DNA from: a virus
Reading direction: 5' to 3' (one strand)
Virus record (IMG/VR): IMGVR_UViG_3300045974_000102
Location: 1 to 64,000 of that record
Length of the DNA: 64,000 nucleotides
Under the pieces are notes generated by a model. The model was not told the origin of the DNA. It did no database searches and saw nothing but the letters and a program-made list of their open reading frames with translations. Below are positions 7,735 through 16,600 of this stretch, piece after piece (position 1 is the first letter of the stretch; each line of letters starts with the position of its first letter). Both the position numbers and the translations under genes were made by a program.

Positions 7735-8283
7735 TTACCATACTATTGCTTGAACTTCTTCTGTTGTTGTTGCAGCGTCTATTTGAGCATCTAAAGTTGT
7801 TTTCTTCTGATAAATGTATGCGCCATAAAGTTGTAGTTCAAGTATAAGCTGTCTTAAATCATTTGTTGTTAAATATGCTATCGAGTTATCAAAGCAAATA
7901 AATGGTATGCCAGAGGCTCCAGTAATTACCATGATGTCTAATAAATTTTTAGCATTATCAAGGTCTGTGCGTCTTGCATTTACTGTAATATTATTAGTGA
8001 GTCCTATTGTAGTGTAGTTAGCATTCTCTGAGATAAGTGCTATATCTCTTGCATATTTAATTTTACTATATTTCTTTTCTTTTTCTTCTTGTATATTAGG
8101 ACTTATTTCTATTATAATTGGTTCACCATCTACTACATGTGTAAAAGGATTATGGAAATCTGTATCAGGTATAGAAATATAATCTTGCCCATCTTGTAAA
8201 TTTAATATAACTGTGTCCTCTGATACTCCACTCATCTTTTTTTCTATAAAATTATTTATTGTATTGAATATTAAATATGTCAT
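7735..8283 (-). CDS. DUF4376-like tail fibre assembly protein
   Basis: The ATG at 8283 follows AGGAGATAAG, so I prefer it to the in-frame codon at 8319; the product is 182 residues. The C-terminal half resembles the DUF4376 domain found in phage tail fibre assembly proteins: RDIALISENANYTTIGL, then DLDNAKNLLDIM, then TTNDLRQLILELQLYGAYIY and a final AATTTEEVQAI. The N-terminal half is acidic. These proteins usually lie directly after the fibre gene whose folding they help, as here after the 1251-residue fibre. The two genes overlap or abut at the ribosome binding site. Confidence 0.55.
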   Translation of the reverse strand: MTYLIFNTINNFIEKKMSGVSEDTVILNLQDGQDYISIPDTDFHNPFTHVVDGEPIIIEISPNIQEEKEKKYSKIKYARDIALISENANYTTIGLTNNITVNARRTDLDNAKNLLDIMVITGASGIPFICFDNSIAYLTTNDLRQLILELQLYGAYIYQKKTTLDAQIDAATTTEEVQAIVW

Positions 8284-8284
8284 C

Positions 8285-11200
8285 TTATCTCCTAGACCCA
8301 AATATGCCCATGAAAGCAAAGGAATTAAATGTACTACCTTGGTCTGTGGCCCTTCTTCCTTTTATAGAATATGTCCCGGATTGTGGAGATGCTTGGAAAG
8401 CTACTATTGATGTGGATCCTGGCGTATTCCAGTATAAAAAATTACCACCAAAGTTATGTATATAACTTATTTTGACCCCAGATGGGTTTTCTATCCATGC
8501 TTCTGCGTTCCCTTCGCATGTGACTTCTGCAATAAAATAAAACTTTGCTACATCAAGGACATCAGCAGCTGATAATGTTATACTATTTATTGTCCAAATT
8601 CCAACTCCTGCTAAACTAACTGCTGTTGTATTGGCTGCCAGACTAATTGGTTTTGTAGCAGCCTCTGCTGCTATCTTGCCTGTGCTTATTGCATTCTGAT
8701 TTATAATTCCTGCTGAAAGGTCGCCTACTGTTAGTCTGCCTGCTTGAATAGTGCCAGCCCAAATATCCTCTGCAGTTATCTTTCCTCTTACTTCTAGTTC
8801 GGTTCCATTCCATGATATATGGTTTGTTGTGCTTCCGTGTGCACCATCTCCCACATTAAAAAGAGCCGTTCCAAATCCGTTCACACCATATAGCAATCCA
8901 TTTCCAGAACCATCAGCATTTTTACTTGCTGATTTTATCCAGCCATTTAAACCTAACTCTAAGCCACCTCTAACATTTGTTATTATCGTATTAAGAGCAG
9001 CAGCTGTTCTATCTGCACCCTCTGTTATTCCAAGGCCAGCACATGATATATCTGCTAAACCACTATCTCCTCCATTAAGTCTATATGATGTGCCAGTAGG
9101 CTTAGTGAGTGATATAGACTGATTATCTATGCTTCCATGGAAAAATCCAAAAGCGAAGCCATCGAATACTACTGACCCTCTAAGGAAGCCTTCAGGCCAT
9201 CCAGGGCCATTCCATGCCGCCATTATAAAAAAGCGTATTCCATAAATAGGTGCTGCAGTTTTTGCATTGCCTGCTGGCCAAGATCTAGCTACGAATGGTA
9301 TTCTCTGCCACTTATTAAGAGTATAGCTAGGTATTTTTACGTCCGTATCAGTATAAAGAGACGAAGCGGCATTTAAGTATACCCTTACCTTTATCCCACA
9401 TGTTCCAGAGGCATAGGAAAGCAAGTTCACATCTACTGTTCCTGCTATTATAGTATTGCCGTCCATTGGTATATCAAACATTACGCAGGACATCATACCC
9501 TCAGCCGCGTTTCCAATAGGAGCGAACTTTACTGCGTTATGCCCATATCTTACAATGCTAGTCTCTTTAACTGGAGCCTGACCGTTCCATATTACCCATC
9601 CAGATGGGTAAGTCTGCCCAACTGGCCAGTCTTCAAATGAAGGATTAAAGCCAAGTGTTGTTGCAGCATCATTGTTTAATATATCAACATAAGGCACTTC
9701 TGTAATGCCAGTCCACTTGGCAGTTAGTGCTGCTCCTGATGCATTAACTAGTGCTTGATTTGCTAATACTACACCAGTAGCAGCATTTGAAACTACTGTG
9801 GTAGCTGGAGTTCCCATTATAATTGAGCCAGTTGTTAAATTTATATTACCACTAACAGATAAGTTAGCTCCATCCCATTTAAGTCCTTGTGAATTATTAC
9901 CTACTTCGAACTTCGCTTTTTGTCCATCATTAAAATCTACTCCTAATATAAAACCACTTCCAGCTCCGAAGTCTGTCTTACCTGCCCTAATAGCACATTC
10001 TCCACCTGTAGCAGATAGTGTTATTAGCTTAGAGTCTATAGTTCCAGCGGTTATTTGGTTAGCAGTAATTGTTCCTGCGTATATTATAGATGAATTTAAT
10101 GTGCCAGTTGTTACTTTATTAGCGACAACTGTGCCTGTATATACACCACTTGCATCTATGTAAGTATTGCTGGTCCAAAGAGAAGGAACTGTTGTTCCTA
10201 TTGCTACCCAGTCTACATCAAATACGTCTCCTGGTTGGTTACCAAGGTCAAGCCTTATAGATGTTATAGTGTTTGTTACCCAGTCATTAGTGGGTCCGCC
10301 ACCTATTACGCTAGTCATGTTTGCTTCAATGACATACCAAGTATTAGATGATGCTATATTAGTCATCTGCTGATAGTATGTTGCTACTATGCCGTGCCCA
10401 GACGTGCTGTAGAATATCTTGCCGTCCCAGTTGCCAATACTTCCTGCTGTTCTTCTTATCCGAGCTCTTATTTTAGGATATAAAGATCCGTTAATAGATA
10501 AAGTTGGACTTGTAAATATAGGGTCGAGACCTGAAGAGGTTAATGTTATATATTCTAGATTTAATGTCGCTGAACCATTGCCGAATACCCAGCCTTCTGC
10601 ACTATTTGAAAAGTTCCATGCTGATATAGCTGTATAAGATGCCATTGTGTTTAATATGTCTTGATCACCAATTGTATCACCTGCGGCATTCTCCAAGTTT
10701 AATCCTGACGTTGCGCCAACAGTGGCCTTAAGTTGTCCAGTATATCCTGCTGGACCAGGGCTCCAGTCTGAGAATACTCCTGCTGCTGCCTGTCCTGTTA
10801 GTGCTTTGCCTAGATACATTGGACCAAGGTGAAGATAGCTTTCTGTTGAGGTAGAATAAGTGCAGAATTTAGCAACAGTGATATAAATACTCGCGGTAGC
10901 AACATTGGTTTTGAAGAAACCGCCTGTCTTCTTATAGTTGCTTAATAGATAGCCACCTGGCATTTCATTATCATTTATTATGGATAAGGTAGTTGATGTA
11001 ATATAGCCACCTAGGCCATTGTATTCTGCCAATGTTAATTGGACCTTACATCCTCTAGCACCAGTGTAAGCATATAACTCATACCAAGAGTTAGCGACTA
11101 CAGCATAATACTCCGTGTAAAAAGCTGAGTATGCCGTAGTTGGTGGAGTGTTAGTTGGGTGTTTGATATATGGAGTGATGTTTGGTGGTGGTAAGACATA

Positions 11201-12040
11201 GCCGCTACTGTATTGAGTGCCATAGGTAGTGCCAAGTGCACCTGGCATACTTTCCCAGAAAGCTAGTCCATGATTTGTCCAGTTGCTATGGTCTGCATCA
11301 ATAATCAAATTGCTTGAAACGCCCACTTTTAGATTTGTCTCGTCGGCTCCTACTGTAGCATAATCTGCTGCCTTTCCACTACCAGGCGCTATGTCAGCCC
11401 ATTTTAAGTAAGACCCTGATGCCATTGTAATGTTAGCTTTTATGTCTAGTGCTTTAGTTGCTGGATTGTATCTTAGATATGAAGGTGCACCTGAGCCACA
11501 GATATTAAGTTCACCTGTATTTAAATCCCATGCAACACCTGATGTTGTTGGGCTGCCTGATACCCAGCTTTGAGAATGTAATGTGCCAGCTACCATATCA
11601 TCAGCATTAAGCACGCCTCTGACTTTCATTGTGGTTCCATCCCATACTAAGTAGCTATTGCCACCAGCACCAGATGCACCTATGAAACCAAAGGTGCCAT
11701 TAGCCTTTATATAGCTGGTGTAGCTAGTCCCATCATAGAACCCAACTCCACGCTCGCCCATTACAAAGCCAGCATTTCCACTTACTGCTGGCCATCCAGA
11801 TGGGTATAAAGTGTTCCACTGTAAATTACCACGACTGTCAAACTTAGTCAGGCCACTTACGGCAGCTGTCGTTAATATCGCCAGCTGCCAACTTGTGCCA
11901 TTGTAATATTTAAGGAGTGGTGGAGACTGACTTGTGTCTAACCAAGTCTGGTTTAATACAGCAGAGGCTGGTTGTGTGTTCGAGACAAAAGTATAGTCAT
12001 TGTAGTCTACTATTGAAATAGAGCCGATACCTAAAGCCAT
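8285..12040 (-). CDS. Large tail fibre / receptor-binding protein
   Basis: 1251 residues. The N-terminus (MALGIGSISIVDYNDY) resembles that of the next gene upstream and is probably a shared attachment segment. Repeated beta-type fibre modules of the form AGTITANQITAGTI occur through the middle and near the C-terminus (TAEDIWAGTIQAGRLTVGDL), as in host-specificity fibres. Between them are jelly-roll-like stretches with many aromatic residues, which may bind sugars. The last about 130 residues (AVSLAGVGIWTINSITL to FGSRR) look like a globular tip. YPSGW occurs twice (LYPSGWPAVSG and TYPSGWVIWNG), echoing the repeat in the 1611-residue fibre. Receptor binding is inferred from architecture and position before the fibre-assembly gene. 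Confidence 0.75.
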   Translation of the reverse strand: MALGIGSISIVDYNDYTFVSNTQPASAVLNQTWLDTSQSPPLLKYYNGTSWQLAILTTAAVSGLTKFDSRGNLQWNTLYPSGWPAVSGNAGFVMGERGVGFYDGTSYTSYIKANGTFGFIGASGAGGNSYLVWDGTTMKVRGVLNADDMVAGTLHSQSWVSGSPTTSGVAWDLNTGELNICGSGAPSYLRYNPATKALDIKANITMASGSYLKWADIAPGSGKAADYATVGADETNLKVGVSSNLIIDADHSNWTNHGLAFWESMPGALGTTYGTQYSSGYVLPPPNITPYIKHPTNTPPTTAYSAFYTEYYAVVANSWYELYAYTGARGCKVQLTLAEYNGLGGYITSTTLSIINDNEMPGGYLLSNYKKTGGFFKTNVATASIYITVAKFCTYSTSTESYLHLGPMYLGKALTGQAAAGVFSDWSPGPAGYTGQLKATVGATSGLNLENAAGDTIGDQDILNTMASYTAISAWNFSNSAEGWVFGNGSATLNLEYITLTSSGLDPIFTSPTLSINGSLYPKIRARIRRTAGSIGNWDGKIFYSTSGHGIVATYYQQMTNIASSNTWYVIEANMTSVIGGGPTNDWVTNTITSIRLDLGNQPGDVFDVDWVAIGTTVPSLWTSNTYIDASGVYTGTVVANKVTTGTLNSSIIYAGTITANQITAGTIDSKLITLSATGGECAIRAGKTDFGAGSGFILGVDFNDGQKAKFEVGNNSQGLKWDGANLSVSGNINLTTGSIIMGTPATTVVSNAATGVVLANQALVNASGAALTAKWTGITEVPYVDILNNDAATTLGFNPSFEDWPVGQTYPSGWVIWNGQAPVKETSIVRYGHNAVKFAPIGNAAEGMMSCVMFDIPMDGNTIIAGTVDVNLLSYASGTCGIKVRVYLNAASSLYTDTDVKIPSYTLNKWQRIPFVARSWPAGNAKTAAPIYGIRFFIMAAWNGPGWPEGFLRGSVVFDGFAFGFFHGSIDNQSISLTKPTGTSYRLNGGDSGLADISCAGLGITEGADRTAAALNTIITNVRGGLELGLNGWIKSASKNADGSGNGLLYGVNGFGTALFNVGDGAHGSTTNHISWNGTELEVRGKITAEDIWAGTIQAGRLTVGDLSAGIINQNAISTGKIAAEAATKPISLAANTTAVSLAGVGIWTINSITLSAADVLDVAKFYFIAEVTCEGNAEAWIENPSGVKISYIHNFGGNFLYWNTPGSTSIVAFQASPQSGTYSIKGRRATDQGSTFNSFAFMGIFGSRR

Positions 12041-12049
12041 AAGTGATCC

Positions 12050-13687
12050 TTAATTGACATCTACTATAAATTTCGCTTGTCCTACTATGTCTGCGTCTTC
12101 TACACATATCCACTTTCCAGTTCTAGTTGTTCCTGCTGGACCTGTTGTGGCTGTAAATGACTGTGCATTACCATTAGCATCATAGGATTTCCAGGTGTAT
12201 GTATGAGTCCATCCACTAGCTCCAGTAGCAGTTGGTGGGACAATTACTGCATTTGCCCAGGTGCCACCAGATACACATCTTCTTAAGACACCTGTTGCGC
12301 CTGCTGTAGATGTTGCTGTCATATCCATCCACGCATGCCCTGATACTGCTGTAGGTGCAGTAGTTTGAAAGTCAACAAAGTTTGCTGGTTCAGGATAGAT
12401 ACCTGTTAGTGGATCGTCTTCTGCACCATTAATATAGCATCTTGCTATAAGAATAGCTCTACCTACGCCTCTAGGTAATGATGTCGCATTAGTAGTAAAG
12501 ATCTCTACCTTCATCGGGTCTAGATAATCACTTACGTTAAACGACATTGTATATGTTTGACCAAGATATTGTGGCTCTTTATCTACTAAGATAACTTTAA
12601 ATATACCATAGTTAGTAATGGCTTCACGAGGAGGGCGGATATAGTTAGATGCAGACTCTATACCAGTGCCATATGCTCCAGAGACAGCTGATGTAGCTGC
12701 ACCTGGGAAGTTTATATTTGTTAGTATATCAGAGGAAACTAAACCTGATGTAGGATTAGTAATTAATCTCCATCCTTTTCCAAAAGATGTACCCTGTGGT
12801 AGGTTCCCATCAGATACCCAGCTATTAGCTGGAATATAGGTGCCAGTAACTGCCGCTGTCCATCCAATAGCGTTTCCTGCAGAGCTAGTTAGAATTCTAT
12901 ATTCTGCTGTTGTGCTATTATCTATTTTTACTAATTGTCCAACTACAAACTGATTAGGAGTAATTGTAGTAGTAACTGCGCCTGGACTTATAGTTACGCT
13001 AGGTATCCCATCTCCTGATGCATCAAGCTTATACCAGAAGTAATCATTCTGAGTTGTATCTAAAGCTGATCCTCTTATAAAATCTACACCAAGCTGCACA
13101 TAATTTGGATATGTGCTGCCATTTAATGTATTATATTCTGTTCCAAATGGTTCAACTCTGAATAGAGAGTTCTGACTAGTACCACTTTTGTTCGCTACAA
13201 AAGCTTGCGGACAAAAACAACTTAATCCCAATGCTGTATTAATGTGTCCTGGTGTGGGGTCTGTATAAATATAGTCGAATTTAATAAGGAGTATTTGGCT
13301 AGCTATTCCTCCTGTTCCGAAACAGTTTTTAATTATCTTCATTCTCCAAGGTGTTGATACGCCCTGTGTTCCTAGATAACTAAAGAAAGTGCCTTGACCA
13401 CTACACGGTAGCCACGCTCCAGTATCTGCCTTATAGGACCATGCGCCTAGTGTAATTCTAGTCCAAGTAGCAATGGTAGCGTTCATGTCTCCTGATGCAG
13501 CATCTGAACTAAATGTCATAGTAGGTGTAAGGGTTACATTGCTTATTCCCCAGTCTGGTGTAAATGGTGTTACTCCATTCGTTGGGTCCCAAGTTTGTAT
13601 TGCTGTTCCTGAAATATCCATACTGCCTTGGTATATCCCAGCATCATTAAGGTCTGTAATCGTGATTTGTCCTATTGCTAAAGACAT
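12050..13687 (-). CDS. Tail fibre-associated structural protein
   Basis: 545 residues. The first about 20 (MSLAIGQITITDLNDAGIY) match the start of the following 1251-residue fibre, suggesting a common docking motif. The body is Gly/Ser/Thr-rich beta sequence with no recognised catalytic motif. The C-terminus (KWICVEDADIVGQAKFIVDV) resembles the end of the upstream 1611-residue fibre (LNITDADIAGTATFSCELLE), so the two proteins also share a terminal Ig-like element. It probably forms part of the fibre network. No named family recognised. Confidence 0.65.
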   Translation of the reverse strand: MSLAIGQITITDLNDAGIYQGSMDISGTAIQTWDPTNGVTPFTPDWGISNVTLTPTMTFSSDAASGDMNATIATWTRITLGAWSYKADTGAWLPCSGQGTFFSYLGTQGVSTPWRMKIIKNCFGTGGIASQILLIKFDYIYTDPTPGHINTALGLSCFCPQAFVANKSGTSQNSLFRVEPFGTEYNTLNGSTYPNYVQLGVDFIRGSALDTTQNDYFWYKLDASGDGIPSVTISPGAVTTTITPNQFVVGQLVKIDNSTTAEYRILTSSAGNAIGWTAAVTGTYIPANSWVSDGNLPQGTSFGKGWRLITNPTSGLVSSDILTNINFPGAATSAVSGAYGTGIESASNYIRPPREAITNYGIFKVILVDKEPQYLGQTYTMSFNVSDYLDPMKVEIFTTNATSLPRGVGRAILIARCYINGAEDDPLTGIYPEPANFVDFQTTAPTAVSGHAWMDMTATSTAGATGVLRRCVSGGTWANAVIVPPTATGASGWTHTYTWKSYDANGNAQSFTATTGPAGTTRTGKWICVEDADIVGQAKFIVDVN

Positions 13688-13698
13688 AAGTGTTTCTC

Positions 13699-16600
13699 CT
13701 ATTCAAGTAATTCGCAAGAAAATGTTGCGGTGCCTGCAATATCTGCATCTGTTATATTTAGTGTCAGTGTCCCACTTGGATATCTGCTTATTACTGAGGC
13801 ATTCCAAGCTGCGTCTAATGTGTTATAAGGGACTGGCGATATTCTAGTCCATCTAAGTTTAATCGGATCTATTATACCAGTTACTTCAGTTTTACCTTTC
13901 CATACTCTAGCTGATAATACTGTTATGGTGCCAACCAGGTCTGTCTTTCTGAAGTTGAAACCGTTGCTAGATAAAATTCTTAAGACCCATGCTATATCAT
14001 CTTTACTAGGTATTTCTCTAGCTGGCACTCCTAGAAAACCACCATCGTCACCGCCAATCATTACGTCACCTGAAATGCGTAATATCTTATTAATAGGATC
14101 CCATCTAATTCTTGTGCCATTTCCACTGGTTGCGGCACCTAATATAAATTCTCCATTCTCCAAATCCATATATGTGCCATAGCCAGAAGTTGCCCAACTT
14201 AATGACTCTAGTGTGCCAGACCTAATATCATAGGCTGACAGTGAACCCGCTTTAATATTATCTGATGTAATTGTATTAGCTGCTATTTGGTCTGATGTAA
14301 TTGAATGAGCTTTAATACGATAGGCATCTATTGATCCTGTTGTGATATTATCTCCGCTTATAATAGTCTTCCCATAGTTGGCTACGAGAGTTCCATCAGA
14401 GGACATTGTTGCAAAGAGAATAATACCGGAGGCTGCCATTTGCGTTGTATTAAAAGCTAAGTCATTATAAGTGATATTAAGTGATGATTGTCCTTTAATC
14501 CAATAAGCAAACATTTTCCCTGTAGCTGGTGGGCTCCATGTTCCTGGTCCAATTGTGACTGTTCTGTTTACACCTGAAGGCGGAATGCCAGGTATTACAT
14601 CATACCAACTTAGTGTGCCAGTTAACCATTGTAAGTTACCACCTGAGTTCTTATAAAAATCTAAGCCAGTTCTTGTTATACCAACCATGCCTACTTCTAT
14701 TGAATTTGCTTTAATGGAGTTAGCTGCTATTACACCTCCGTTTATCTTTGTTACATCTCCTCCATCTGTCCAGCTAGTTAATTTGGACTGTCCTGATACA
14801 GCTATACTACCAGCCTGAACTAATGTTACTCCACCATCTACTGAAACTGATGCTAGTGATGCAGCATTAATTCTTTGTGCGTCAAGCGTTCCTGTTATTT
14901 TCGCTGAGCCTATATCTAAACTTAAAATCTGTGCTGTAGTTATTATTGCATTACCCATTTGCCCTGATGCAGTAATAAGTGTTCCTGCTGATAACTGCGT
15001 TGCTGTAATTGTATTAGCTTTCAGCCTATCAGCGTTTACAGTGCCAGCAGTAATATCTGTGCCGTCTATAATTGTCTTGCCATAATTTACTATAAGATTC
15101 TTTACTGCTGTGCCTTGTATGCCTGAGTAAGTTGCTATAACTAAGTTGCTAGCTATAAATGCTGTGGCTCTATTGAATGTGCTTGCTATACAATTACCAG
15201 ATGTGTCTTTAGTCCAATAGAAATATGTTGTGCCACCTGACACTGGGTAAGTGCCACTACCTGCGTAGACTGTTTGAACTATTGCATTACTTAAGTCGTC
15301 TGTATATGCTACTGAGCCTGAGCTCCATGATACCTTATCATAGTCTTTATCAAGTGTGAATGCTATACCATCGAATGTTACGTTACGACTTCCAATGCTT
15401 AATCTATTGGCTGAAATAGAGTTTGCTGCAATTGCCCCACCATTGATTTGTGTATTATTCGTTCCTCCCATCCAGTCTGATAACTGTCCACCTATTCCTA
15501 TTGATACCTGTCCTGGTAATATCTTAGTTGTTCCAGCGTTTACTGCGCTTGCTGACATAGTAAGTCGCTGCACATCTATAGTGCCTGCTGTTATCTTAGC
15601 TGCATCTAGGTTTAGTATCTTAGCGTCATCAATGGCAGCGTTAGCAATCTTGGCGTTGCTTATAGCGCCGTCTACAATAAAGGCTGAGCCTATCACTTGA
15701 TTAGCTATCGTGCTCCATTGTTTAAAGGCAAATCCAGCTATATTTCTACATATAATAAAACTATTAGCTGGCACATTTCCAGAGACAGTTACAGAACTAT
15801 ATCCTGTTGTATTTTTTGTCCAGTAAATAAATTCTTTATTTGTTGAGCTTGCTGGTACCGTGAAACCTGAACCACCAAAATATAAAGTATGAGTATTCCA
15901 TGCAGCATAACCTGATGATGGAGAATTATTAGTCCATACATCATTCTCTATTACTGGTATGCTGTTATATATACTAGATGTTTTAGCTGTAAAGTCTACG
16001 TCTGAGTATGTGACTGGACCTACATCTTTATAAACACCAGTGGACCATGCTCCTATATTATTAGATGTGTCTACTGCTCTTATGAAATACCAGTATCTTA
16101 AGCCTGCTGTTAGATCTCTATCTATATAGTTAGTTGCTGTTGGACCTACTGAGCCTATAAGTATCGCACCACTTGCTGGGACTCCTGATGAGGCACCACT
16201 TACAGATCTATAAATGTCTATCCTAAGGATATCTCTTTCTAATGGTGGATTCCAATTCAAAAATACACTTCTAAATGAAGTTTGTATTGGATTGATTGCA
16301 GCCCATGCAATACCGCTTGGTGCTATATTGTCTCCTGGAGCTTGTTGTAATATAACATCAGGCGATGTATATGGAGATCTATTCCCTAGAAAATCTATGG
16401 CCATTATTGAGAAAGAATAGTCTACTTTTGGTCTTATATAATTTAAGATGAAAGATAGCTCTGACGTTATTCCTGTCATATAGTCTGCAGAGCCACTAGC
16501 TTCTTTCCATCTATACTGATAGGTTATAGGCTTTCCTCCATCGTCTACTGCTGCCCATGAGACTGCTATCTTACTATGTGGATTGCCATATTCGTCTATC

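Noticed and set aside
13699-13701. Possible TAG stop-codon reassignment
   Set aside because: TAG ends the 1611-residue fibre exactly before the next gene's ribosome binding site, and the giant genes read through without in-frame TAG, so the standard code holds.
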